A stretch of 64,000 nucleotides of DNA from Cellulomonas sp. WB94. Lineage in GTDB: Bacteria > Actinomycetota > Actinomycetes > Actinomycetales > Cellulomonadaceae. The position numbers were made by a program, and so were the translations under genes. A model generated the notes under the pieces. The model searched no databases. It had not been told where the DNA came from and saw only the letters and a list, made by a program, of their open reading frames with translations. Below are positions 39,482 to 49,692 of this stretch, one piece after another. Within the stretch, counting starts at the first letter, position 1; each line of letters starts with the position of its first letter. The stretch lies in the NCBI RefSeq assembly GCF_003115775.1, contig NZ_QEES01000002.1:1054001-1118000 (forward strand). The letters run 5' to 3'.

Positions 39482-40135
39482 CTACAGCAGGCGGTCCCGC
39501 TTCCGGCCCGCGACGGCCGACGCCAGGATCGCCTCGATCGCGAACGCCGAGGCGTGCGCGAGGTCGACGACGTCCGGGTCGAGCAGCCACTGGACCTGCA
39601 ACCCGTCCATCACGGCGAGGATCGCGGCCGCGGCGGCGGCGACGTCCTGGTCGAGCGGCGGGTCGTCGGGGTCGCACACCTCACGCAGGGCCTCGCCGAC
39701 CTCGAGGCGCAGCTGGGTGTACCGGTTGCGGAACCAGTCCTTGCCGGGATGGTCGTCGGTGCACGACTCGGCGGACAGGACCGCGTAGGTCTGGACGAGG
39801 CCGCGGCGCTCGGCGTTGAGCTCGGCAGTCAGGACGAGGTGGCGGAACAGGTCGAGGCCGCCGGGGATGTGCTTGCCCTCGAGGTGCTCGACGTCGGTCT
39901 TGTCACGGAACTCGAGCACCTCGAGCAGGAGCCGGCCCTTGGAGCCGAAGTGGTGCAGCACGCCCGCGTGCGTCATGCCGACCTGGTCGGCGATCTCGGC
40001 GAGCGAGCCGTTGGTGTACCCGTGGCTCCCGAACGTCGCCATGGCCGCCCGCAGGATGTCCTCCCGACGGCGCGCAGTCTCCTCACGTGGGCGCTGCGCG
40101 CGGCGAGGAGTGCTGGTGGTCATGACCGTCACCAT
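39482..40135 (-). CDS. TetR-family regulator of the GH3 operon
   Basis: 217 residues from the ATG at 40135; an in-frame ATG at 40123 is an alternative, neither with a strong ribosome site. The helix-turn-helix spans about 22-65 (RREDILRAAMATFGSHGYTNGSLAEIADQVGMTHAGVLHHFGSK). The ligand domain is typical in length. Divergent from GH3 with a 26-bp perfect palindrome between, so it most likely controls both. GH3/oligosaccharide loci usually use LacI repressors, so a TetR here is unusual. Confidence 0.92.
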   Translation of the reverse strand: MVTVMTTSTPRRAQRPREETARRREDILRAAMATFGSHGYTNGSLAEIADQVGMTHAGVLHHFGSKGRLLLEVLEFRDKTDVEHLEGKHIPGGLDLFRHLVLTAELNAERRGLVQTYAVLSAESCTDDHPGKDWFRNRYTQLRLEVGEALREVCDPDDPPLDQDVAAAAAAILAVMDGLQVQWLLDPDVVDLAHASAFAIEAILASAVAGRKRDRLL

Positions 40136-40147
40136 ACTGTGATCTTA

Positions 40148-40173
40148 AGACTTACTGACTAGTCAGTAAGTCT
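40148..40173. promoter_or_regulatory. 26-bp perfect palindromic TetR operator
   Basis: AGACTTACTGACT followed directly by its exact reverse complement. The central ACTGACTAGTCAGT core is a well-known TetR-type site. It begins 13 bases upstream of the TetR start and ends 47 bases before the GH3 start, so binding would block both promoters. Confidence 0.8.
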
Positions 40174-40220
40174 GTGGTTGCATGTCTCCCGACACAGCCG
40201 TCCGGACTGGAGAGCCCCCA

Positions 40221-42755
40221 ATGACGCCCCGCCCCACCAGCTCCACGGAGACCTCGGTGCTGCCCGAGGCCACCGCGCGCCTCGACGCCGAGGCGTCGAT
40301 CGAGCAGCTCCTGGGAGCCCTCGACCTCGAGGGCAAGGTGCGGCTGCTCACCGGCGAGACCTCCTGGCGCCTGTTCGCGCACGAGCAGATCGGCCTGCGC
40401 TCCATGGCGGTGTCCGACGGCCCGGTCGGTGTGCGCGGCACGGGCGAGGTGCCCGGCGAGACGTCGCTGCTCTTCCCGTCGCCGAGCGCCCTGTCCGCGA
40501 CCTGGGACACCGCGCTCGCGTCCCGTCTCGGCTCGCTGTTCGCCGCCGAGGCGCGCCGGCACGGGGTCGACGTCGTGCTCGCCCCCCAGGTCAACCTCCA
40601 GCGCACGCCCGTCGCGGGCCGGCACTACGAGTGCTACTCCGAGGACCCGCTGCTGACCTCCGCGATCTCCGGGCACGTGATCGCCGCGATGCAGGACGGC
40701 GGCGTCGGCGCCTGCCTCAAGCACTTCGTCGCCAACGACTCCGAGACCCAGCGGACCGAGTACCTGGCCCACGTCGACGAGCGGACGCTGCGCGAGGTCT
40801 ACCTCGCACCGTTCGAGCACGCCGTGCGCGAGGTCGGCGCGTGGACCGTGATGGCGGCCTACAACCAGGTCGACGACGGCGTGCTGGCCGCGCCCGCGAC
40901 CGAGCACACGCACCTCCTGCGGGACGTGCTCAAGGAGGAGTGGGGGTTCGACGGCGTCGTCGTCAGCGACTGGCTCGCGACCCGCCGGACGGCCGAGTCG
41001 GCGAACGGCGGGCTCGACCTCGTCATGCCCGGGCCGGGCGGTCCGTGGGAGGACCGGCTCGTCGCCGCCGTGCGCTCGGGGCGGGTCGACGAGTCCGTGG
41101 TCGACGACAAGGTCCGGCGCGTGCTGCGCCTCGCCGTGCGCGTCGGCGCCCTGGCCGAGCTCGCCCCCGAGCCCATGCCTCCGGCGACCGACGAGACGCT
41201 GCTGCGCGAGCTCGCCGCCCGGGCGACCGTCGTCGTGCACGACGAGAACCACCGCCTGCCGCTCGACCCCGCCGCGGTGCGCCGCGTCGCGCTCATCGGA
41301 CCCAACGCGTTCGAGGCGTTCGTGCAGGGCGGCGGGAGCGCGCACGTCAACGCCGCGCACGTCGTCAGCCCCGCGGAGGGCCTTCGCGCCGCGCTCCCGC
41401 ACGCCGAGGTGACCGTGCTGCGCGGCGGCGACGCCCGGCGGCACGCACCCGACCTCGACATCGTCGGGCGGGCCCGCGACCCCCGCACGGGCGAGCCCGG
41501 CCTGCGCATCTCGACCCTCGACGCCGCGGGCACCGTCCTCGCGAGCCGCGTGACGACCGACTGGGACGGCTGGGAGCGCGAGCTGCCCGACGTCGCCGCC
41601 GCCGTGCTGGTCGAGGCGACCGTGCACCTGGCCGAGCCGGGCGAGCACCGCATCGGGCTCGGCACGGTCGGGACGTGGACCTTCGAGGTCGACGGCGTGA
41701 CCGTCGCGCGCGGCGATCGCCCCGCGGGCGCCGAGGTCGTGCTCGACTCGTCGGTCAACAGCCCGGACGGCGAGCCGGCGGTCGTGCTGGTCGCCGCCCC
41801 GCGCGACGTCGAGCTCCGAGCCACGCTCCAGAACATCCGGGCGCAGGCCTACGGCAGCTTCGCGCGCGGCGTCCTGCGCCACGCCCTGCCCGGTCTGAGC
41901 GTCGACGACGAGATCGACGCCGCCGTCGAGGCCGCCGCGCAGGCCGACCTCGTCGTGGTGGTCGTCGGGACCAACGACGAGGTCGAGTCGGAGGGCTGGG
42001 ACCGCACGTCGCTCGCCCTGCCCGGCCGTCAGGACGACCTCGTCGCGCGCGTCCTGGCCGTCGCCCCCGACGCCGTCGTCGTCGTCAACGCCGGTGCGCC
42101 CGTGCTGCTCCCGTGGCTCGAGACCGCACGGACGGTGCTGTGGACGTGGTTCCCCGGCGAGGAGTGCGGCAACGCGCTCGCCGACGTGCTGCTCGGCGTC
42201 ACCGAGCCGGCCGGCCGCCTGCCCTGGACCCTGCCCGCCCGCGAGGCCGACGTCCCCGTGCCGCACGCGCGGCCGGGCGCCGACGGCGTCCTCGAGTACA
42301 GCGAGGGCGTGCACGTCGGGTACCGCGGCTGGGAGCTGTCACGCGCCCGGCCCGCCGCCGAGTTCGGTCACGGCCTGGGCTGGACCTCGTGGCAGTACGA
42401 GGACGTGACGGTCGTCGAGGAGACCGCCGAGCACGTCGTCCTGGCCGTCGACGTCACGAATGTCGGGCCCCGCCGCGGCACCGAGGTGGTCCAGGTCTAC
42501 CTCGAGGCACCCGACGCCGGCGCGGAGGCACCGGGCCCAGGTGCACCCGACCGCCCCGTCCGGTGGCTCGCGGGTTTCGCCACGGTGCAGGCCGACGCGG
42601 GCGACCGCGTGACCGCGACCGTGCGGGTCGCGCGCCGGGCGTTCGAGACCTGGGACGTCACCGCCCACCGCTGGGTCACACCGCCCGGCACCTACCTCTT
42701 CCGTGTCGGTCGCTCTGTGCGCGATCTCCGTCTCGCCACCGCGACCGACCGGTAA
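40221..42755 (+). CDS. GH3 beta-glucosidase with PA14-like insert
   Basis: 844 residues; the ATG at 40221 has GGAGAG six bases upstream. GH3 N-domain: LTGETSWRLF, SDGPVGVRG, KHFVANDSE, and the nucleophile D250 in VVVSDWLA. A PA14-like beta-barrel (about 405-545) interrupts the second GH3 domain, then LVVVVVGTNDEVESEGWDR and the fibronectin-III-like end (EVVQVYLEAP). No signal peptide, so it hydrolyses beta-glucosides or cello-oligosaccharides inside the cell. The downstream transporter genes probably supply its substrate. Confidence 0.95.
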   Translation: MTPRPTSSTETSVLPEATARLDAEASIEQLLGALDLEGKVRLLTGETSWRLFAHEQIGLRSMAVSDGPVGVRGTGEVPGETSLLFPSPSALSATWDTALASRLGSLFAAEARRHGVDVVLAPQVNLQRTPVAGRHYECYSEDPLLTSAISGHVIAAMQDGGVGACLKHFVANDSETQRTEYLAHVDERTLREVYLAPFEHAVREVGAWTVMAAYNQVDDGVLAAPATEHTHLLRDVLKEEWGFDGVVVSDWLATRRTAESANGGLDLVMPGPGGPWEDRLVAAVRSGRVDESVVDDKVRRVLRLAVRVGALAELAPEPMPPATDETLLRELAARATVVVHDENHRLPLDPAAVRRVALIGPNAFEAFVQGGGSAHVNAAHVVSPAEGLRAALPHAEVTVLRGGDARRHAPDLDIVGRARDPRTGEPGLRISTLDAAGTVLASRVTTDWDGWERELPDVAAAVLVEATVHLAEPGEHRIGLGTVGTWTFEVDGVTVARGDRPAGAEVVLDSSVNSPDGEPAVVLVAAPRDVELRATLQNIRAQAYGSFARGVLRHALPGLSVDDEIDAAVEAAAQADLVVVVVGTNDEVESEGWDRTSLALPGRQDDLVARVLAVAPDAVVVVNAGAPVLLPWLETARTVLWTWFPGEECGNALADVLLGVTEPAGRLPWTLPAREADVPVPHARPGADGVLEYSEGVHVGYRGWELSRARPAAEFGHGLGWTSWQYEDVTVVEETAEHVVLAVDVTNVGPRRGTEVVQVYLEAPDAGAEAPGPGAPDRPVRWLAGFATVQADAGDRVTATVRVARRAFETWDVTAHRWVTPPGTYLFRVGRSVRDLRLATATDR

Positions 42756-42760
42756 GGACC

Positions 42761-42778
42761 CCGCCCCCGCCGGGGCGG
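42761..42778 (+). terminator. Short GC hairpin after GH3
   Basis: CCGCCCC / GGGGCGG, 7-bp stem and 4-base loop, starting six bases past the GH3 stop. No U-run. May partly terminate or stabilise before the binding-protein gene. Confidence 0.45.
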
Positions 42779-42845
42779 TAGCACCACATCGGCACCCGCT
42801 CGTCACCAGCAGAACAGCATCATCCACAGTGCAAGGAGGCACACC

Positions 42846-44510
42846 GTGTTGAACCGCAGGCTCACGTCCGCGGCCCTCGGCCTGGCAGCGTTGGCGCTCG
42901 TCGCCACCGGCTGCTCGGCCGGAGGTGCTACCGCCAGTACGACCACCGCAGGCCAGACCCTGACGATCGGCATGCCGAACGGGTCGCAGACCGACAACTC
43001 GAACCCGTTCATGAACACGTCGTCGGCGATGTCGCTGGGCTACGCGTTCGCGATCTACGAGCCCCTCGTCCAGGTCAACCCGATCCAGCCGACGCAGGAC
43101 CCCGTGCCGTGGCTCGCCGAGTCGTGGAAGTGGAGCGACGACTTCACGTCGATCACGTTCACGATCCGGGACGGTGTGAAGTGGTCGGACGGTGAGGCCC
43201 TCACCGCGAAGGACGTCGCGTACTCGATCAGCCTGCGCAAGGACAACGACGCGCTCAACACGGCGGCGCTGCCCTACAAGGACGTCGCGACCGAGGGCAA
43301 GACCGTCACGGTCACGTTCGACTCGTCGCAGTACGTCAACCAGAACAAGGTGCTCAACCTGTTCGTCGTCCCCGAGCACATCTGGTCGACGATCGCTGAC
43401 CCGACGACCGACCTCAACCAGAAGCCGATCGGCTCGGGCCCGTACACGCTGAAGTCCTGGACCCCGCAGGCCGCGATCCTCGTCCCGAACACCGACTACT
43501 GGGGCGGCAAGCCGGCGGTCCCCGAGCTGCGCTACACGTCGTACAACGACAACAACGCGCTCACCACGGCCCTCGTCAACGGCGACGCCCAGTGGGGCTG
43601 GACGTTCATCGCCGACTACGAGAACGTCTACATCTCGAAGGACAAGGACCACAACACGTTCTGGGCGCCCGCGGGCCTCGGCATCGACACGCTGTACCTC
43701 AACACCGAGACCGCACCGTTCAAGGACGTCGCGCTCCGCAAGGCGCTCAACATGGTCATCGACCGTGCGGCCGTGCACACGACGGCGACCTCGGGGGTGT
43801 TCCCGCAGCTCGAGAGCATCACGGGCCTGCCGACCCCCGCCGGTGACGACTACGTCGCGTCGGCCTACGCTGGCAAGAAGTTCGCGGTCGACGTCGACGG
43901 GGCCAAGAAGGTCCTCGCCGACGCCGGGTACACGCTCGACGGCTCCACGCTCAAGGACCCGTCCGGCACCGCGGTGACCTTCACGCTCACCGACCCGACC
44001 GGCTGGTCCGACTACCTCACGTCGCTCCAGCTCGTCGCGGACGCCGTCAAGCCGCTCGGCATCACGGCGACCGTCGAGGGCATGAACGCGGACGCCTGGT
44101 TCACGGCCATCGCCAACGGCGACTTCCAGGCCACGATGCACTGGACCGACTCCGGCGCCACCCCGTGGGACATGTACTCGGACATCATGGACGGCGCGCA
44201 GTACGTCGCCCTCGGCGAGAAGGCCAACTGGAACTTCGGTCGCTTCCAGGACGCCGACGCCACCAAGGCGCTCGCGACGTTCGCCACGTCACCCGACGAG
44301 GCGACCCGCAAGGCCGCGCTCGACACCGTCCAGAAGGTGTTCGTCGAGCAGGTCCCGGCCATCGGGATGGTCGCCCGGCCCACCGCGGCGGAGTACTCCA
44401 CGAAGAACTACGTGGGCTGGCCGTCTGCTGACGACCCGTACAACCAGCCGCAGCCGACCGGTCCGCAGGCTTCGCAGATCCTCATGAAGCTGAAGCCCGC
44501 GTCCAAGTGA
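42846..44510 (+). CDS. Solute-binding lipoprotein, peptide/oligosaccharide class (SBP family 5)
   Basis: 554 residues, GTG start with AAGGAGG seven bases upstream. Lipobox LVATGC puts Cys at residue 23. Family 5 marks: FTIRDGVKWSDGEALTAKDV, KPIGSGPYTLKSW, FKDVALRKALNMVIDRAAV. Although this family is named for peptides, several members bind cello- or xylo-oligosaccharides. Position after a cytoplasmic beta-glucosidase and the aromatic-rich composition fit a beta-glucoside binder. This is inference. Confidence 0.93.
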   Translation: MLNRRLTSAALGLAALALVATGCSAGGATASTTTAGQTLTIGMPNGSQTDNSNPFMNTSSAMSLGYAFAIYEPLVQVNPIQPTQDPVPWLAESWKWSDDFTSITFTIRDGVKWSDGEALTAKDVAYSISLRKDNDALNTAALPYKDVATEGKTVTVTFDSSQYVNQNKVLNLFVVPEHIWSTIADPTTDLNQKPIGSGPYTLKSWTPQAAILVPNTDYWGGKPAVPELRYTSYNDNNALTTALVNGDAQWGWTFIADYENVYISKDKDHNTFWAPAGLGIDTLYLNTETAPFKDVALRKALNMVIDRAAVHTTATSGVFPQLESITGLPTPAGDDYVASAYAGKKFAVDVDGAKKVLADAGYTLDGSTLKDPSGTAVTFTLTDPTGWSDYLTSLQLVADAVKPLGITATVEGMNADAWFTAIANGDFQATMHWTDSGATPWDMYSDIMDGAQYVALGEKANWNFGRFQDADATKALATFATSPDEATRKAALDTVQKVFVEQVPAIGMVARPTAAEYSTKNYVGWPSADDPYNQPQPTGPQASQILMKLKPASK

Positions 44511-44515
44511 CGTCT

Positions 44516-44556
44516 CGGTCCGCGTCGGGCGTGCACCTCGCGCCCGACGCGGACCG
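44516..44556 (+). terminator. 16-bp stem-loop after the family 5 binding-protein gene
   Basis: CGGTCCGCGTCGGGCG pairs perfectly with its complement at 44541-44556 across a 9-base loop. It starts six bases past the binding-protein stop and precedes the ATPase gene by 40 bases. Likely a partial terminator or RNA stabiliser that raises binding-protein yield. Confidence 0.7.
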
Positions 44557-44595
44557 TCCGCACCCGGCCCTGCCCCCTCTCCTGACTGGTGACCC

Positions 44596-45726
44596 ATGAG
44601 CGCACCCAGCCCCACCCCGCCGACGCCCGCGACAGCCACGGCGACGGCGACGGCGACCGACAGCCGACCCGGTGACGTCGTGCTCGAGGCCGTCGGCCTC
44701 ACCAAGCACTTCCCGCTGCGCTCGGCCCGCCGGCGCAGCGTCGTCCACGCGGTCGACGACCTCGACCTCGAGCTGCGCCGCGGGACCGTCGTCGCGCTCG
44801 TGGGCGAGTCGGGCTCGGGCAAGTCGACCGTCGCGCGGCTCCTCGCGCAGCTGCTCCCGCACACCGGCGGCACCGTCCGCCTGCAGGGTGAGGTCGTCGA
44901 CGCACGCGGGCGCCGCCAGTTCCGCGCGTACTGCCGTCGCGTGCAGATGATCTTCCAGGACCCGTTCGCGTCCCTGAACCCGATCCACACGGTGCGGTAC
45001 ACGCTCACGCGCGCGCTCCGCATCCACCACCGTGGGCTGCGCGGCGACAACCTCGAGCTGGCCCTGACGGAGCTGCTCGAGCGCGTCCAGCTGCACCCGG
45101 CGTCCCGCTACGTCGACAAGTTCCCCCACGAGCTGTCCGGCGGTCAGCGCCAGCGCGTCGCGATCGCCCGCGCGCTCGCCGCCGAGCCCGAGGTCCTGCT
45201 CGCCGACGAGCCCATCTCGATGCTCGACGTGTCGATCCGCCTCGGGATCCTCAACCTGCTGCGCGAGCTGCGCGACGACCTGCACCTCGCGATCCTCTAC
45301 ATCACCCACGACATCGCCTCGGCCCGGTACTTCGCCGACCGGACCGTCGTCATGTATGCCGGGCGCATCGTCGAGACCGGCGACAGCGAGTCCGTCACGC
45401 AGGACCCCCGGCACCCGTACACGCAGCTGCTCGTGCGGTCGGCCCCCGACCCGGACCAGCTGTCGCCGCTCGGTGCCGGCGAGGCACGCGGCGAGGCCCC
45501 GAGCCTCGTGACCCCTCCGCCCGGCTGCCGCTTCCACCCCCGCTGCCCGCACGCGACCGCGCTGTGCCGCACCGAGGTGCCGCCGCTGATCGACGTCGGG
45601 CCCGGGCGCGAGACGGCGTGCTGGCTGTACTCGCCCGACACCCCCGGCGCACCGGTGCTCGCCACCGCCACCGCCTCCACCACCGCGTCTGCCGCCCCGT
45701 CCGCCACCAAGGAGGGGGACCGATGA
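44596..45726 (+). CDS. ABC transporter ATPase, OppF/DppF type
   Basis: 376 residues. A low-complexity Thr/Ala N-terminus precedes Walker [11 protein letters not shown], signature [15 protein letters not shown], Walker [15 protein letters not shown], and switch [14 protein letters not shown]. The C-terminal oligopeptide-transport tail has cysteines [20 protein letters not shown], the [4Fe-4S] or metal-binding motif of this family. An unusual Ala/Thr-rich extension follows. One of two ATPases in the transporter; its stop overlaps the next start (ATGA). Confidence 0.95.
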   Translation: MSAPSPTPPTPATATATATATDSRPGDVVLEAVGLTKHFPLRSARRRSVVHAVDDLDLELRRGTVVALVGESGSGKSTVARLLAQLLPHTGGTVRLQGEVVDARGRRQFRAYCRRVQMIFQDPFASLNPIHTVRYTLTRALRIHHRGLRGDNLELALTELLERVQLHPASRYVDKFPHELSGGQRQRVAIARALAAEPEVLLADEPISMLDVSIRLGILNLLRELRDDLHLAILYITHDIASARYFADRTVVMYAGRIVETGDSESVTQDPRHPYTQLLVRSAPDPDQLSPLGAGEARGEAPSLVTPPPGCRFHPRCPHATALCRTEVPPLIDVGPGRETACWLYSPDTPGAPVLATATASTTASAAPSATKEGDR

Positions 45727-46703
45727 CCTTCCTCGCCCGCCGCATCGGCTTCTACCTCGTCACCGCCTGGGCCGCGGTCACCCTGAACTTCTTCATCCCG
45801 CGGATGATGCCGGGCAACCCGGTGGACGCGCTCATCAACCGCTACCAGGGCCAGATGAGCTCGGACGCGATCGCGTCGCTCAACGTCCTGTTCGGGATGG
45901 ACGACACGTCCAGCACCTTCCAGCAGTACCTGCACTACTGGTCGCTGCTGTTCCACGGCGACCTCGGCCTGTCGTTCACGTTCTTCCCGACGCCCGTCGG
46001 GGGCATCATCACGCAGTCCCTGCCGTGGACGATCGGCCTCGTCGGGCTGTCGACGATCCTCAGCTTCGTCATCGGCACGCTCATCGGGACCGCGATCGGG
46101 TGGCGGCGCGGGACGTGGGCCGACTCGATCCTGCCGATCACGACGTTCTTCTCCGCGGTGCCGTACTTCTGGCTCGGGCTGCTCGCGATCATGCTGTTCG
46201 GCGTCGTGTGGCAGGTGCTGCCCGCGTCCGGCGGCTACGACGGCGGCTTGGTCCCGACGTTCAGCGGTGAGTTCATCGGCTCGGTCCTGCAGCACGGGCT
46301 GCTGCCGGCCGCGACCATCGTCATCTCGTCGGTCGCCGGCTGGATCCTCGGGATGCGCAACATGATGGTCACGGTGTCCTCCGAGGACTACGTGACGGTC
46401 GCACAGGCCAAGGGGCTCAGCGAGCGCCGGGTCATGTTCGGGTACGCCGCGCGCAACGCGATCCTCCCGCAGGTCTCCGGGTTCGCGCTGTCGCTGGGCT
46501 TCATCGTCTCGGGGACGCTCGTCATGGAGATGGTCTTCTCCTACCCCGGCATCGGCTACGTGCTGTACCAGGCGGTGAGCGCCAAGGACTACCCGCTCAT
46601 GCAGGGCGTCTTCCTCATCATCACCCTCTCCGTCCTCGTGGCGAACATGCTCGCGGACCTCATCTACGCGCTGCTCGACCCGCGCACCCGGCAGGAGGGC
46701 TGA
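45723..46703 (+). CDS. ABC transporter permease, OppB/DppB type
   Basis: 326 residues, six membrane helices. The N-terminus [19 protein letters not shown] and [12 protein letters not shown] are the standard OppB opening. EAA loop: [31 protein letters not shown]. The ATG overlaps the previous gene's TGA. Confidence 0.95.
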   Translation: MTFLARRIGFYLVTAWAAVTLNFFIPRMMPGNPVDALINRYQGQMSSDAIASLNVLFGMDDTSSTFQQYLHYWSLLFHGDLGLSFTFFPTPVGGIITQSLPWTIGLVGLSTILSFVIGTLIGTAIGWRRGTWADSILPITTFFSAVPYFWLGLLAIMLFGVVWQVLPASGGYDGGLVPTFSGEFIGSVLQHGLLPAATIVISSVAGWILGMRNMMVTVSSEDYVTVAQAKGLSERRVMFGYAARNAILPQVSGFALSLGFIVSGTLVMEMVFSYPGIGYVLYQAVSAKDYPLMQGVFLIITLSVLVANMLADLIYALLDPRTRQEG

Positions 46704-46704
46704 C

Positions 46705-47747
46705 ATGGCCGTCAACTCCATGACGCTCGATCCGAGCGTCACCGTGCCCGACGCGGTCCCCGCGGCCGCGGCGCGTCACCACCTCGTGTTCCTGCGCAAC
46801 ACCAAGGCGATGACCGGGCTGGTCATCCTCGCGGTCTTCACGGTGCTCGCCGTGATCGGCAGCTGGATCTCGCCGTACGACCCGAGCGCGCTCAGCGCCG
46901 CCACCATGTCGCCGCCGTCGGCGCAGCACTGGCTCGGGACGACGAACCTCGGCCAGGACATCCTGTCCCAGATCCTCGTCGGCACCCGGGGCGTCATGAT
47001 CGTCGGGCTCGCGGCCGGCATCATCGCGACCGCGCTGGCCGTGATCATCGGCGTGACCGCGGGCTTCATCGGCGGCGTCGGCGACGAGCTGCTGTCGGCT
47101 CTGTCGAACATCTTCCTGGTCATCCCCGCGCTGCCGCTCATCATCATCATCGCGGGGCAGCTGCCCTCGTCGGGCGAGCTGACGGTCGCGTTCGTCATCT
47201 CGATCACCGGGTGGGCGTGGGGGTCGCGCATCCTGCGGGCCCAGACGCTCTCGCTGCGGCGGCGCGACTTCGTGGAGGCCGCCCGGGCCAACGGCGAGTC
47301 GCTGTGGCGGATCGTCATGTTCGAGATCCTGCCCAACCTCACGGCGATCATCGCGTCGAGCTTCGTCGGGACCGTGACGTTCGCGATCCTCTCGGAGATC
47401 ACGCTCGCGTTCATCGGCGTGACCTCGATCAGCGACTGGAACTGGGGCACGATCCTGTTCTGGGCGCAGTCCAACCAGGCCCTCGCCCGCGGCGCGTGGT
47501 GGTGGTTCGTGCCCGCCGGGCTCTGCATCGCGCTGCTCGGCATGGCGCTGTCGCTGATCAACTTCGGCATCGACGAGTTCGTGAACCCGCGCCTGCGCAA
47601 CACCGGGCAGAACGCGCGCACGATGCGGCGCCGCGGGATCCGGGCCCGCATCGGGTTCACACCCGTCGCCGTTCCCGCGCAGCCCGCGCCGCTCGCGCAG
47701 CCTGCCGCCCCCGCACAGCCCGCCGGACCCGGACGGAAGGACGAGGC

Positions 47748-47751
<4 letters not shown>
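46705..47751 (+). CDS. ABC transporter permease, OppC/DppC type
   Basis: 348 residues; AGGAGG lies upstream, overlapping the OppB stop. Features: YDPSALSAATMSPPSAQHWLGTTNLGQDILSQ-type OppC N-domain, EAA loop RDFVEAARANGESLWRIVMFEILPNL. It carries an unusually long Ala/Pro-rich cytoplasmic tail after the last helix. Confidence 0.95.
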
Positions 47752-48830
<1,079 letters not shown>

Positions 48831-48936
48831 CCTGTGGCGCCGGCTCGACCTGTCGTGCCCGGCTGACCTGTGCGGGGACCTTCGGCTCTGGCATCGGCGA
48901 GCTGCGCGAGGTCGAGTAGGCGCAGGAGGTGGTCCC

Positions 48937-49665
48937 ATGTCCAGGTGTCGTTCATGCCGGGGTCGCGCACGTGACGGTCGGGCGTGCACGTGCGGGCCGC
49001 GTCGGCCCTCGGGGGCGGCCGCGACCGGGGCGCTCACCGCGGCGGCGGTCGCGGGCACGGTCGCCACGCTGCGGTCCAGGGCCCTGCGCTGGGGCGCGAC
49101 GCGCGCCGAGGTGGACTCGGCGCTGCCGGGCGACGAGCTCATCCTGCATCCCGGGCTCTCGGCCACGCGAGCGATCACCATCCGGGCCGACGCGGGCGCG
49201 GTGTGGCCGTGGGTCGCGCAGCTCGGTCAGGGCCGCGGCGGGTTCTACAGCTATGACGCGCTCGAGAACCTCGTCGGCTGCAAGATCCACAGTGCCGACG
49301 ACATCGTCCCCGAGTGGCAGTCGATCGCGGTCGGTGACGAGGTCCGGCTGCATCCCGACGGTGGGCTGCGGGTCGCCCTGGTCGACCCCGGGCGCGCGCT
49401 CGTCCTGCGCGGCGGGGTCCCGATGGGCGCGACGCCGCCGCCGTACGACTTCACGTGGACCTTCGTCGTCCAGGATGCGCCCCGTGGCAGCGTGCGGCTG
49501 CTCGTCCGCGAGCGCTACGGGTACGTCAAGGACTGGGCCCCTCTGCTCGTCGAGCCGGTCTCGTTGATCAGCTTCCTCATGAGCCGGCGCATGCTGCTCG
49601 GCATCAAGGAACGGGCCGAGCGGCCGGCCGACCTCACAGGTGAGGGCACCGACAGCCTCACCTGA
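48937..49665 (+). CDS. SRPBCC-fold protein with Cys-rich N-terminus
   Basis: 242 residues; the ATG at 48937 has CAGGAGG seven bases upstream. Residues 4-18 contain CRSC...CTC, a possible small metal site. A hydrophobic helix follows (about 25-42). The rest (about 65-215) is a START/SRPBCC-like domain (ITIRADAGAVWPWVAQLGQGRGGFYSYDALENL) of a type common in actinobacteria. It could bind a hydrophobic ligand; no enzyme role is evident. Confidence 0.8.
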   Translation: MSRCRSCRGRARDGRACTCGPRRPSGAAATGALTAAAVAGTVATLRSRALRWGATRAEVDSALPGDELILHPGLSATRAITIRADAGAVWPWVAQLGQGRGGFYSYDALENLVGCKIHSADDIVPEWQSIAVGDEVRLHPDGGLRVALVDPGRALVLRGGVPMGATPPPYDFTWTFVVQDAPRGSVRLLVRERYGYVKDWAPLLVEPVSLISFLMSRRMLLGIKERAERPADLTGEGTDSLT

Positions 49666-49692
49666 CACCTCCCGCCGGCCGATGCTGAGGGT

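Noticed and set aside
40152-42314. 720-codon minus-strand frame opposite GH3
   Set aside because: Complement of the GH3 gene, repetitive His/Asp/Arg composition, no recognisable motif; GH3 on the plus strand has all catalytic motifs.
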